In this document: piece by piece, positions 37,124-50,057 of the stretch
Layout: each line of letters opens with the position of its first letter
How positions within the stretch are numbered: the first letter of the stretch is position 1
From: Ficedula albicollis
Taxonomy: Eukaryota > Chordata > Aves > Passeriformes > Muscicapidae
Assembly (NCBI RefSeq): GCF_000247815.1
Contig: NC_021678.1
Span: 1,009,878 to 1,073,877 of the forward strand
Reading direction: 5' to 3'
Length of the DNA stretch: 64,000 bases
Translations under genes and position numbers: made by a program
Notes under the pieces: generated by a model
Database searches by the model: none
What the model saw: only the letters and a program-made list of their open reading frames with translations
Told to the model about the DNA's origin: nothing

Positions 37124-39732
37124 TGAAATAGGAATAGGCAGATCCATCAGGACTATGCATGGCTCCCAGTTGGCCTCCGTGGAAAAATGTGAGGGTTGTT
37201 TACCATGTTGGGAAGATCTACCCACAGCTGGTCTACTCTGACACTTGAGTGGGTGCACCAATCTCAGAGGGAAAAGGAGCTCTAGCACAGGAGCTAGTGG
37301 GCTCATTGACAGAGCTTTAAACCAGCTTGGAAGAGGGAAAGGGCCAGAAGCAGGCTCACCAGTGCTGAGGGAGGGGATGCTGTGCCAAACTTGAGGAAAG
37401 GAGCACTTACAGATCCCTCAGTCTCCCTCATGAGGTGTTGGCTACAAAGCACCACACCTAAAATGTTTCTACACTAATGCACACAGTACAAAACACAGGA
37501 ACAAAGGAGAGCAGCTCCAGGCTTTGGCCCAGTCCCAGAGTTTGACATCATTGTATGGGTGAAGCCTGGTGGGATGAGTCTTGTGCCTGGAATTCCCTGT
37601 GGGATGGCTACAGGCTCTTCAGGTGGGAGAGACAGGGCAGAAGGCACAGAGGGGTTAAAATGTAGGGAGCTCACAAGGGCAAGGCACAGTTGAGAGCCTC
37701 AGGATAAAATCCAGGGGCAAACAGGTAACACAGATGCCATCCTGGGAGTCTACTATCAACCTCCTGTGGAGGACAATGACACTGACAAATTTTTCTTTGA
37801 GCATCTAAGGGATGCTCCCAAGTCAACTGCCTGTGTCCTTATGGGGGATTTCTACTTGCCAGAAATTAACTGGTACAACCCAGGCCAGAAAACTCCTAAA
37901 AATCCAGGATGACAACTTTATGGAACAGGTCCTAAGGAAGCTGACTAGGAAAGATGCCCTCATTGACCTGCTGCTTGTCAACAGAGGGGATCTCCTGAGC
38001 AAAGTGGGGATTGGGGCTGTCTTGGCCACAGTGACCATGAAGTGATTGAGTTTAAAATCTCTGTTGACAGCAGGAAAAGTGCCAGCAGAACTTCAACCCT
38101 AGACATGAGGAGAGCAGACTTCAGGCTGTTCAGGGAATTAGTAAGCAAGGTCCCCCAGGAATATATCTTTGCAGGTGCTGGGGTCCATCAGTGCTGGTCA
38201 CATTTTAAACATGACCTCCTAAGTGCACAGGAGCAGCAGCTCCCAAATGTTGGAAGTCAGGCTGGTGAGGCAGAAGGCCAGCTTGGCTGAACAGGAATCA
38301 TCTCTTGGAAATAAGGCAAAAAAGGAAGGTGTATGCCCAGTGAAAGCAAGGCCAGGAGACACAGGAAGAATACAGATATGCTGCTTGCCACTGTAGGGAT
38401 AAAATTCATGAGGCCAAAGCTTAACTGGACTTGAAGCTGACAGAACTGTAGGGGACAACAAAAAGGAGTTTTTTCAAATATAATAATGGCAAGAGGCAGT
38501 GTAGAAATAATACCAGCCTGTTCCAGGATGAGGATGGTCACGTCACAAACAGGGACATGGAGAAGGCAGAGCTGTTTAAGGCATTTTTTGTCATCAGCAT
38601 GGATGATGGACCAAGGGGTCTCAGTGCCTTGAGCTGGAGGACCATGACAGAGAGAATGATCAATTCCCAGCTGACCCTGAAACTGCAGGATCTGCTGCTC
38701 CAGCTGGATCCCTACAAATCCATGGGGCCTGATGGGATTCATCCAAGAATCCACAAAGAACTGATGATGTCATTGCAAAGCCTCTCTATGATTTTTGAGC
38801 TGTGCAGGGAATCCCAGCTAACTGCAAGCTGGCAAATGTTGTCCCAGTTTTCAAGAAGGGCAAGAAAGAGGACCCTGGAAACTAAACCTGTCAGTGTCAG
38901 TTCAGTGCCTGGCAGTGTGATGGAGAAGCTTATTCTGGGAGGCACTGAAAAACACCTGAAAGAATGCAGTCATTGGTCACAGCTTCATGGGAGAGAAGTC
39001 CTGCTTATCAAACCTGCTTTCCTTTTATGACAAGGCAGCCCACCAAGGTGATCAAGGGAAGCCTGCTGATGGAATCTTTCTGGATTTCAGTAAATCTGAA
39101 TCTGAAATGTTGATACTGTCTCTCCCAGGATCCTTCTGGACAAAATGTCCATCCCACAAACACGTTATGGGATGGGTGAACAACCGGCTCACGGGTCAGG
39201 TGCAAAGGGTGACATCAGACTGGTGACCTGTCACTTGTGGGGTTCCACAGGGCTCCATCCTCAACATCTCCATCAATGATTCAAACACAGGACTGGAAGT
39301 GATACTGAGCAAGTTTATAGATGATACAAAGCTGGGAGGAGCTGCTGACTCTGCTGAAGGCAGGGAGGCTTTGCAGAGGGACTGGGCAATCACAGACCAC
39401 ATGAAGTTCAACAGGGGAAAGTGCTGGATTCTGAACCTGGGCAGAGCGACCACCTTTCCTCTGTGGTGACCAGTGACAGGACCTGGGCAAATGGCCTGAA
39501 GCTGTGCCAGGGGAGGTTTAGGCTGGATTTTAGATAAAGGTTCTTGACCCAGATGCTGGCTGGGCGCTGGAACAGGACCCCAGGGAAGAGCCCCAAGCCT
39601 GATGGACCTCAGGAAGTGTTTGGACAATGCTCTAGGCACATGACTCTCGGGGACAGTCCTGTGCAGCACCAAGAGTTGGACTTGACGATCTTTATGGGTC
39701 CCTTCCAACCCAGCTTACTCTGTGATTCTATG
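37124..39732 (+). mobile_element. CR1 LINE, 5'-truncated and decayed, plus orientation
   Basis: Broken frames encode recognisable CR1 ORF2 pieces. The end of the endonuclease is at about 37940-38130 (DLLLVNRGD; then after a frameshift VIEFKISV and TLDMRRADFRLFRELVSKVP). Reverse transcriptase pieces follow at about 38690-39420 (QLDPYKSMGPDGIHPRIHKE; FLDFSKS; GSIL; the catalytic block reads FIDDTKLG at about 39313). The residue before DD is Ile where CR1 has Ala, and frames shift repeatedly, so it is inactive. The 3' end has the CR1-like GGGTCCCTTCCAACCCAGC and GATTCTATG. TGAAA occurs at both junctions (37124-37128, 39733-39737), a possible but weak target duplication. The first few hundred bases are the least certain. 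Confidence 0.85.
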
Positions 39733-39911
39733 TGAAAACCTTGCTTTTATTTGCTTGTGTGCACTACTTCTGTTTCATTTATTAAACTGCCTTTATCTGA
39801 GTCAATAAGTTTCCCCACTTTCACTCTTCTGATTCTCTCTCCCATCCTGCCAGGGGTTGGGAGTGAGCAGCTGTGTGGGGCTTTGTCACCAGCTGGGGTA
39901 AAACCACAACA
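39733..39911 (+). mobile_element. LTR of avian endogenous-retrovirus type, 3' portion
   Basis: Resumes after the CR1 with CTTGCTTTTATTTGCTTGTG, contains ATTAAACTGCCTTTATCTGA (a polyadenylation-signal-like ATTAAA) and CTCTCTCCCATCCTGCCAGG, and ends GGGGTAAAACCACAACA. Together with 36726-37123 it makes one LTR interrupted by the LINE. Confidence 0.6.
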
Positions 39912-40517
39912 ACATTTTACAAAAAGAGGAAATAATAAAAAAGTATCGGCAATGCATCAGGAAACTTTACATGAAAGAACTGCTTTTCCCTCTGACTTTT
40001 CGTACTGTTGTGACTCATAAAATAACTTTCTGAGGAACTCCACAGATGAACTCCTTTTCTAGCACAGGTGCTCACTTGATCATGTTTTGAGAGAGCTGGG
40101 AGAAGGTCAAGAAGCCTGCTCTTACATCATTAGCTATGAAAAGGCTTATATATCAATTCCTCATCATAAATGCATAATACTTTAGTAATCTCCTAAAATC
40201 AGAATAGTGACAAGCATTTTTAATAATATATCAATGAAATTATGAACTGTTTAAAATTACAGACCAACTTTTTGTTGCTGGTGTGTAGGAAGAATAGAAA
40301 TTAAAATCTCATCTCTGAGTTTACCAAGTGATGTAGTAAGTTTGGCCAGTCAAGGTTTTAAGCAATGAAACTCTATATCATAACAGGGTTTCTCTGTGTA
40401 CTGGTTCAAGTGTGTTGAAGTCATTCCACCTGTGTTTTTCTCTCAGTTTTATTTACAGCTTAGTTTCGATTGCCTCTTCTAATTGCTTTTCCTCCAACAG
40501 TTCAATAACAAATCGAG

Positions 40518-40637
40518 AAGTTCTAGCTTTTTGAGCATCTATAGTTACAGGTCATCCTGAAGGGTTTCTGCACTGTTTCAGTGTGTTTATTAAACTGAAA
40601 GTTCTAGCTTTTTGAGCATCTATAGTTACAGATCATC
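40518..40637. repeat. 39-bp direct repeat, offset 81
   Basis: AAGTTCTAGCTTTTTGAGCA and the following TCTATAGTTACAG occur at 40518 and 40599, with unique sequence between. Confidence 0.9.
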
Positions 40638-41756
40638 ACTCCAAAGAAGTCAGGAATATTTTACTATTTAAATCACACATTTGCTGAGTTTGCCTTTGGA
40701 GTTGCAAAACTCTTCTGTTGTTCCCAGCTGACGGGTTTGCTTCCCTGCGATGAATTCTGATGGAAACGTAAGGAAAGAGCGCTAACTCGTAACTTGAAAA
40801 GGCTGAAGTGCAAAGCAGCTGCCGAGAGCGACACAATGCCACTGCAGAGCCTCTGGGATGAATCAGCAGAGCCCCATATGCATCCATAGGGGCTGTTGCA
40901 TGTGTGAGCAGAAGGCTCTGGGTGCCCATAGGTGCAGTGGGAGCGCTGCATTCCCTGTCCAATGAGGCGGAATGCTCCGCGGGCACATGGTTTACGCTGC
41001 TCAAAATAACTCGGGACCTGCAAACTGACAAATGCTATTGCTCCGGTGGTGACAGGTTGTCCAGCTCCTCACAGCCATCCTCACAATAACCAAGGTTAAC
41101 TTCCTTCACTCCATGGACTCCTAGCTGTTGCTGGTCCTGAGGACTCGAAGAATCCCCTCGCTTCCTTAACTTTAACCTCGCACTTCTGGATAACTGTCAG
41201 CGCTACTCACTGCCAGGTTGGGCAGCAGCATCTGCAGGAATTAAAAAAGGTAATCCCTCAATTTCAGATTGGTCTACGTTTTGATTTTGCAGAGTGTAGC
41301 AGAAGGGTTTGATAAGCATGGATATTTGAATGCTAATTTTAGCTGGTAAGGCATATACAGGAACAAATACTTTTTACAGTGACTTAGGTTATGCTGAGGT
41401 ATGTGCATTGCAGTGAAAGAGAAACGGCGTTCTGCGGCGTTGGGAAGGACCTGAACGCCATTGGTGGGCTTCTCAAAATCCCTCAGAGCCACTCTGACTT
41501 CTCTAAAGAGTCAACAAGATTCTAATGACCTGAAAAGTTCCTTGCTGGGACTCTTTCCTCTTCCTGCTCATCTTCCCTTCAGGAAATAACAGAGGAGTGA
41601 AATACTTCTTACATTCTTCTATTCAGCCTTAAACCGAGATGCTGTAATTTGGAATTCCTTCTTAAGCAAAATCAAACCTAATTTAATGTGACCCCCATAG
41701 TTAAATGCTTTCTATTTATTTAATTATTTATTCTGTCATGTAAAACGACCCCGTGG

Positions 41757-41808
41757 CTATATTTAGTGCAGGGAGATCTGCTCTCTGGATTAATGTACAC
41801 AACAGCTG
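41757..41808 (+). promoter_or_regulatory. MYPN: Candidate MEF2 site plus E-box upstream of MYPN
   Basis: CTATATTTAG at 41757-41766 fits the MEF2 consensus YTAWWWWTAR and is TATA-like. CAGCTG at 41803-41808 is an E-box of the type bound by myogenic bHLH factors. MYPN is a striated-muscle gene, so a promoter or enhancer is conceivable, but both motifs are short and occur by chance. Confidence 0.2.
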
Positions 41809-44800
41809 CAGAAACAGTCCTGCTAGAAGGGCATAGCTCTCACCCTTGAGCTCTCACTATCTCCTTTGCTCTCTTTCTCTCTCTCAGAAAAGTATTTGAC
41901 TGTCAGTAGCAAATGTTTGGCCCAATATATTGCAACATTAAGCAGTAATCAGAAGCCCATGTTAAGCTTTACCAAATAATACATCAACAATTGACAACAG
42001 AACAGAGTAGCTCCTGAGCATATGTTAATAGAACATTACACAAATCATGCTAAAGACACTGATTATTTTATCAGCAGTTTTGTTTTGGTCATGAGATTTA
42101 CATTTGTGAAGATGCTCTAGGGTTTAAGAGTGAAAACAAAATCAGCAAGTATTAATGGAACAATTTCATAAACTTCAACTCTGCTCTTCTCCCTCTCCTA
42201 CACCTCCTGAAGGTTCCTAAGGTCAGGATATTTCCTTGTTTTTGTCTGTGTTTTTTTGTTTGTCTTTTTTTTTACTTTCAGAAACAGCTAACAAAATTAA
42301 ACAGCAATAGCAAGTGTGGTAGTTCCTGTAGCTGAGCAGAATAATATTTACATGTCAAAAAGTACTTATAGTCAATTCAGGAGTTAGATACATGGCAGAG
42401 TACCAAGCACAAAGGGGAACTGTGTGCTCTGTGCTGGTTTTTATTCCTGTGCATTCTTTAGAGATTTTACAGCAGGTCTTGCTGTGCTACTGAAAGAATA
42501 TCTTTTTATCAACAGCTGATAACAATTAGTAGTCTAGGCATATTTACACATAAATACAACATCAATATAATTTGTTAAGAATGTACATAATACCATAAAG
42601 GCAATTGGGCAATGCAACCTCAATTGCAATCTAAACCACGGGGTGGGGGGAAAGAAGAAAAGATCAGTTTTTACTTTTCTGTTTAAAACTTAACTGGGTT
42701 AGTGCTTGTTTTCATAAACAGGAATATTGTACAGGAATGGGCAAATTATTCCTGTAGAATATAAATCTCACTTAAACATTGCAGTTTGAAAATACAGTTA
42801 AAATATGAAGGTTTTTATGTTACAATGCTCTTAGGGAAGACTGCTGAAAAAAATAAAAAAGACAGAACAGCAGACAAAAAGAAATGTAGTGAGACCACGA
42901 AAAAAGAAAGGCACAACTGGAAAACCTGAGGAGAAAAATGCAATCCAGACTTCTTTTGTGTCTAATTTACCACTCTGTGTAAATCAAAGGCCTCTCTGAA
43001 TTTTTCAGAGAGAGATCAGAATGTAGGGATTGAATTAAAACCTTTGGAGGCATTGAAGTGTATTAAGCCACTCATACATGAAATATAGGTGTAAGCTTAA
43101 GTTTTAGATAAGTAAGTAAGTAAGCAAGAATATGTTTTAAGTGCCTTAAAGAGTAAAAGTCTTACGTATTAGTGTAGAAAACAAGTCTTATGATAACTAA
43201 AATGTACAACCACGTGCATGTGTGGATTTCTGCACTGCTCACACATACTGCCAGCAGGAATGACTGAGTTTAAATCATTTGGCTCACAATCCATGAAATG
43301 GATTTGCAGTTTTTGCCATGAGAAAGCTGTGCAGAATGGTGTGTCTGTGTTTGAACCAGGAAAAATGAATAAATAAATGTTAGTAATAAATGAAATAAAT
43401 AATGTTAGTTATATTTTCATTGAGGACTTCCATATTGTGGATCTCTGCTGCAATTGCTTTGGCCTTTCCTATGAACTTTTTCTCATATGGGCAATGCTTG
43501 AATGAAAGAGGACTCTAAACATTACTTGAATCAATAAAAACTTGTCCTACATTGTAAGCACTTGAAGTACAATGAGAATTTGTCCTGATAATCTAGGTAA
43601 TTGGGAGAGGAGGAAGGAGAAGCAGCCTCCAAGACAGCCATCACCTGTCTTCCCTTCTGAACTTTTAATTTAAAAATCAGCTGAAAATGTATTTGTTTCA
43701 ATGAGGTGTTGTTTCTTCCAGATATTGTTTGCCTTGCAGTTCAAGGAGATTCACTGGAGGAGGAAAAGAGAACTTGAGACATGGGATAAAGGGTCTCAGC
43801 TCTCATTTTGAGAGCTACTAAGGGACAACACTAATTTGAAATAAGGAAGATTTTTTGTGATCAGAGTGAAAAATAAAAGGTCTTTTCATTATATGAGAGT
43901 ATAAAGGAAATGTCGAAAAGTTAGAGAGCTCTTAATGTGCTTTTTCCTTTGAAGCAGAGTTGAGTATTTCCTCCTGCTTAGGGTGTCTAATACTGTAACA
44001 GTGAGGTCATGGGCCAGGGCACCACTCCAAGTGCACACAGGGCTCTTGCAGTGTCTGCTGCAGAATAGCTGGGAGAGAGGATTTATCCCATCCCATTTCT
44101 GAGGGATTTTGTTTTCATGAGAAGTTGTTCCACTCCTGGGCCTGGAGATTCTCCATTTTCCATATTTAACTACATTACTTGGAACTGGGAGTTTAGTTGT
44201 CTGACTCATTACAGGGAATGGAAATCAAAGCCACCAAAGTGTCCAAACCAGAAAAGTAAACCACCCTCTTGTACACAGTTTTCTAAACACTATTTTAAAA
44301 ATATCTCTTATACACACCCCCAAACACACAGAACTGCTAACCTTAGTCCTCTACTCCAGCCTAACCTTTAATGTATCTGGAGTCTCAAGGCCTGTCTTGC
44401 ACAGCCACAGCTTGTCAACAGGCAGCAGCACAAACTGTGACAATGGCAACTGCTGAGTGAGAACTCCTGCAGGCACACGAGAATGTGGCTGTGATCATCC
44501 AGTGTCTGCAAGACACATCACTTGTGTCAGCTCCTACCTTGTTTTCAGTTGGAACACCCCCATAAATGTCAAACCCTCTATGGGTAAATGCAATTTATGT
44601 GCATTAAATCAATCATGAAGTAGACACGGCCTCTAATATTTGCTAAATTTTCCAGTTTCCACACCGAGGTGCTCTGGGTATGCAGGGTGCTGCTGTGTAA
44701 AGGCCACAAAGGTGCCTCTCTGCAGTTTGCTTGCTGCTCTGATGCTGGGCTTTCACAAGAGAGCACTTCCAACAGAAGCAATGGGAGCTCGAAAAGCTAA

Positions 44801-47800
44801 GACAGGAACAACATGTACCCACTGAAATTTCTCCTTTTAACTTTTGAAAGCCAAAGAAGATGTCCCAATGCTTTTTGCATTAATTCTGCTAATTGCATAT
44901 AACTTGTTTATTCTGACACAGAGAAGGAGAGTTCAAAAAATTATCTTTAGGGCATCAAGCATTAGAAGCTGTTCTCACCAAATAAAACTGAGGCATATCA
45001 GATATACCTGGGATTTCCTTAAGCTTGCTGAGATTTCACTAGTGTTGTTTCTGTAGGAAAAGCTCAGATTCTTTCAGTGGTGACTCAGGAAAAAGTCTAA
45101 GAAAATTCAAACAAGAAGAAATGGAAGTGTTTGGTGTCACACTATGCAAGACCCCTGTGGTACATATTTCCTCCCATCCATGTAAGGATTTTCAGGCCAA
45201 GCCAGTGCCAAAACAAACTGAGGAAACTAATTCTACCTTTGTGAATATTTAATCCTAAAGATCACTGTGCTAATAAGAGAACATTGCCATAACCATAGGA
45301 AGCTCTTGGAAACTCGAGGCTTGTTCAATTAATTGCCTCATGGAAACTGAGTGAAGAGTGAAGAAATTCACGGAGTCAGTTTTGTTTGTGGCATCCTCTG
45401 GTGCCTTTCAAGACAGCAGGTGGTCAAGGTCACTGCAGCTGGTGTCCCAGGAAAGCCAAAGATGCTGCCCTCACCCTGTGCTTTGGTGCTGTAGGTAATG
45501 AGCCAGTCAAGAGGAGAGAAATGCAGGCTGCTGGTGCCAGTCACCCCATTTCCCCCTAAATAACACCAGTTTAGAGACATTACTTGTAACCAGCAATGCA
45601 ATTCCTGCCCTTGATACAGGTGCATTATGACACTTTTCCAGTTGGCAAAATTACTGGTGCTTTCATTGCCACCACAGAGCGCTGCCCTACTGTGTTTGCA
45701 CTCGTTTGTCCTTCTTACTGTCTGCTCATTATCTGCATTTCTCTGCTCAGCAGAAACATCTGCAATTACAACACAATTAGCACAGCTATTAAAAAAAAAA
45801 GCACAGCAAACTGGACATTTCTCAAGGCAGAATTAGTAACTGTAATGAGATTGCCTGGTAGCCTCACAGCAACACTTGCTGAAACTTAACATTTTCCATT
45901 CAATTAAAAATACCAAATAATTCAAAATAATTTAAAATTTCAGTAGACAAGCACTGTCTCAAAGTGCTACATTTGACTAGAACCCAACTACTTCATTACT
46001 AAAAATAGAATAAAAAGTCATCTTCTACACAAGCTGAAAATAGAGAAGAGTTAGATATAAAATTCTGACCCTGGGTGAGCTCTAAAGAAAAGTGATGGCC
46101 CTCTAAGTATTAAGAATTTGGCACCCGATTCATTCTCATTAATATCTTGCTTCCCAACTCTAGGAGGAGAACTCTGCTCCCTTCTTCTGCTCCAATGGGC
46201 AGAAGGAAGGAAGTTGTTCCAGGTCCTTTGCTGGAGAACTGTTTGTTTTTCTCCCTTTGCTACCAAACAGTGGCTTCCTCACTAAGGTTTTTCAAGCTTG
46301 AATTATAGAACTATTTTGCCTAAACACATCTAAACACATCTTGGAGAGTAACTCCTTATGTTGCAAATTAGCAGAAATTACTTCTTTCATGTTTCAATGC
46401 TTTCAGTTAATCAAAAGACATGCAAGAACAAAGTCTCAAATATACTCAGACTGAGGTGGCAAATAACCACACTGAACACACAGTTCCTTTACTATGGTTT
46501 CCTGCAGAAAAGCTACATTGTGATTAACAGCCTCTGTTGAAACAAACATAGTACTTAGTCTGTGCAACAGAGGAATATGGAATTACCTCAGATAATTTTC
46601 ATATACTCTTTAGACAAACCCATTATAAGAGTTATTCAAGTTCATTTGACTTCAGGTTTTGATCACACAGTATTCCTTCCCTACTTGGAGCGTCTAGTGC
46701 TCTCTAAAGATCTGCAGCATCTTTTTTCAGCTCTGATGACCTTTACAGACACTGAGATGAAGATGTGCCATTCTGAAATGCTGCAGAAAGAGTGGCCAAG
46801 AAATGCAGCAAGCTAAATTTTGCCACCTTGTAAAATACATACTTCTCCAGCTACGTAAAATACAAAATACAGCCTTCCACTGTGTCCTGTAAAGCTACAA
46901 AGAGCTGGATGTTCTAAATCAGCCAGAGCCACACTGAGAGGTTCTAGGTGCTAGGGCTGAGTTCATTCATGGGACAGGTCTGTCTCCCAGGCTGTAAACT
47001 CCCCATGCTAGAATGTATTTAAACTCTTTCGAGCTGAGACTGTAGCTTTGGCTGTGACCTTTACAGCACATAGTCTGCGATCAGCACATAAACAAGTGAA
47101 GAGAGGTCCTGAAACACGCTCAGCTTCACCAAGGTGGCACAGCTGCCCGAGAAGTTAAAGCTGAGCAAGCAAAAGCAGATTCCACTGAGCAGGAACTTAA
47201 AGCCTCATGGAGACCTCTTTGTACTCTTAAGAGGTTAAATTATAAACTCTGTCCAGTCATGAAACAGCTCACGATCTTATCTCATGTGGGCTTCCCAAAT
47301 CAATGTTCTCTGTGTGCCACAGCTTCACTGAAACACTGTCCCAGATAACTTAATGCCAAGTGTTCAATTAGTATCACAGACCCTGGCTCAGCTGCAGGGA
47401 CTGGATGAGGAGCTCAAAAGCCTATAATTTATATGTCATTTTATTTCTCATTCTTTGTATGGGTACAAACTTAGCAATATTTTGATTGAATGCCTCTGTA
47501 GTCTTAGTGATTTTCCTTGTTTCATATTATGAAAATAAAGCAGAATCAATAAATCTAAAATGTCCAGTATTTACATAAGGAAAAGGATTTTAATATAAAA
47601 AATATGCCTCAAGCAGAGGAATTAAGGTCTCAAAAAGCACATCAGATTATGATAGTTGCAAGTTCATTCACTGAAGAAGAATATAAACAGTTTAAATTGA
47701 AACCTTCCTTTTGTAAATAAGGAATAAGGGCTGGCACCCACATTCCACGGATCAGTATGAGACATTACCACTTCATTTGTTCTTGGCCAGCCCTTTTCAA

Positions 47801-48416
47801 GGGACAATTGTCCCACTAGAAAAGCCCAAAGCCTTCCACAGCAGAGATAACTTTATAACTTTTCTTTCCCTGGTGACTTCTGCTGCTGCACAAGGCTGTG
47901 AATGGAGATGGCCAATGCAAGGGCATGGATGTTCTCTTCTCTTGATGCCACCACAGGAACAGAACCTTCTGCAGTGTGACAAACCAGACAGCTTGGGGTA
48001 GGAACCCTGAAACCACTGCAGCAAGATTTGCACACCATAAATGAAGTAGGAGGGGGACAATGAGCACTGCACAGTCGGGGGGACAGATCCAGTAAACAGC
48101 CATGCACTTGTTTCAGGATCTGTGAGGAATCAGCTCTCTGAATGGGTAAAGAGCAGATATTTGTCTTCATATTCGTTAGACCAGGGTGTGTGAATCCCTC
48201 TGCACTCATCATGGCTCTGGTGTTAATGAAAGGGAGAACACCACACAATTTTACTTGCTTAAGCACCCAAAGGGGTGCTTTAGCTTTGCTTAGCAGGTAT
48301 GCAGGTTAAGCAGGGGCTTCCTGATGCTCTCATCTCATGTGGTACATTTTTTCAGATTCAGGATGACCTAAGAACGTGGTTCTGAAAGCCCTGTAGTACA
48401 AATGATGTTTGCATCA

Positions 48417-48481
48417 AATAATGACACAGTTCTCTACTTACTTTAAATTAATAATGACATAGCTCTCTACTTACTTTAAAT
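48417..48481. repeat. 32-bp tandem duplication
   Basis: AATAATGACACAGTTCTCTA plus CTTACTTTAAAT is followed by a copy with two base changes (ATAGCTCTC). Confidence 0.9.
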
Positions 48482-49121
48482 AGCTTATTAGAAATGATGC
48501 CGAATTTAAGAAGCTATGGAACATTGAGCACCATTATAGCTTCCTATAATGCATGAAAAATTGTCATTATAGAATATTTTAGTTCTTTCTCCTTCCTCTT
48601 CACATCCCTCTTATGATTTTGAGGCTTCATTTACTTACTACTTCAGTGCTTTTCAAGCTAAATTTACTTCACTTTAAAGTACTGTTACTCTGAACAACTT
48701 TTGGTCCCTGAAATATCCAACACTTAATCTCTCTGATAAGATTGTTTCTTAGCTAAGAAACACACATGAGCAATGATAGAGATTTGACATTGAAACCCAG
48801 TTATTAGCTCTGTAGTTGAAGTTTTGCCTTGGGCAGAGTAGAAAATACCACACTTGCAGTTACTTTATGTGAGGCTACTGACAGTAAAAGTGGAGAAGAT
48901 GAATTTTACTGGGTAAAGGCAAGTGTCTGGCAGGATGTGCAGAAGCAGGCCTTTAACACAAGGCCATCCTTATGCTTCAGGTATTACAAGGACTTCCAAG
49001 CATTCAGCACACAGGTGCAGTTTGAAAATGTTGTGTTCTGCTTTTCAGAAGCCTGTCATTGTGCTCAATCAAAAAATTGCCATTGATAAGGCATGGTCCT
49101 ATTTGTCCTTTTTGTTGGCAG

Positions 49122-50057
49122 CATGCAAGACGACAGTTTAGAAACCTCAACTTCAATATCTCAGCTTCTGAGAGAGAGTTATTTAGCAGAAACTAAGCGT
49201 CAAGGGAAGAGTGAAAGAAGCAGATCAGAGCCAGTTTCTCACAATTTCCACTATGGCAATGCTTCTGGTGATTCAGATGAGGTAGCTGCTCAAGATGACC
49301 TCCCAGATCTCTCTGCCTTTTTGAGCCAAGAAGAGCTTGATGAAAGTGTAAACCTGGCAAGACAAGCTATTGATCAGAATCCACTGGAAACTAAACAGGA
49401 TGAGCTTCAGGCACATTCACAGCACCCCCCAGATCAGCTGAGCAACACGGGAAAACACAAACAAATGGCCCAGTCTACAGCTCTGAAAACATCAGACAAC
49501 GGTCTGCACTCCAACTTTTGTCAGGACCATGTCAGAAATACAAAGGGGTCCAAAGGGAGCTCTCAAGATCTGAAGAAACACCACCTCCCTTCTGAATCAG
49601 AATCCAAAAAGGAATTCCTAAACAAGGCAGCAGATTTCATCGAGGAGCTCTCGTCTCTTTTCAAAGCTCACAACTCTGAAAGAATACGACCCCGAACATG
49701 CAAAAACTACAAGAGCAAAATTGATTCCAAGAACAAGTCTGCTCAAAAAGGTAGCTCTAGCCTGTCTCTCACCTCAGAAAACAGAGAAAGGCTTTCCATT
49801 CCAACACCTCAAGACTCAGAAAACAAAGCAGAGAAAACTTTTGAACAAACAGATCAACAGGCAGCAAGCCTGGAATCTATCAGTCAATTAACAAGTGCTG
49901 AGCAGAAATCAGAGTCAGAATCTGCATCTGTATACTCTGATGAGCCCATTGGACAACCACCACGCTTTACTCAGAAACTGAAGAGCAGGGAAGTTCCTGA
50001 AGGATCCAAAGTGCAATTGGACTGCATTGTGGTAGGAATCCCAGCACCTGAAGTCAG
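49122..50057 (+). CDS. MYPN: MYPN exon 2, first coding exon (residues 1-312)
   Basis: Acceptor TTGGCAG, one UTR base, then ATG at 49123. It runs 935 coding nt to GTCAG|GTAAAC (phase 2). Ser/Gln/Glu-rich, with two conserved blocks (58-84 and 165-191) and the first half of Ig 1 (PPRFTQKLKSREVPEG, LDCIVVG). An open frame extends ten codons upstream of the Met but crosses the splice site. The following 6.4-kb intron (50058-56454) holds a small duplication and a TATC microsatellite. Confidence 0.96.

Larger units (their letters stand above)
39912..49121. other. MYPN upstream region, no supportable coding exon
   Basis: Mostly unique AT-rich sequence, with mildly CpG-enriched DNA at about 40700-41060, short duplications at 40518-40637 and 48417-48481, and a muscle-type motif pair at 41757-41808. 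Since MYPN exon 2 starts at an acceptor (49120-49121), a non-coding first exon lies upstream, here or further left. No reliable donor was identified. Confidence 0.55.

Noticed and set aside
38557..39708. Open frames of 157 (+) and 170 (-) codons as host genes
   Set aside because: The plus-strand frame is decayed CR1 reverse transcriptase and the minus-strand frame is its shadow.
48829..49086. 85-codon frame just upstream of the MYPN start exon
   Set aside because: No resemblance to MYPN or another family; it ends before the acceptor at 49120-49121 and reads as intron.
49093..49122. Upstream in-frame ATG as the MYPN start
   Set aside because: It lies before the splice acceptor; the family N-terminus MQDDS begins at 49123.
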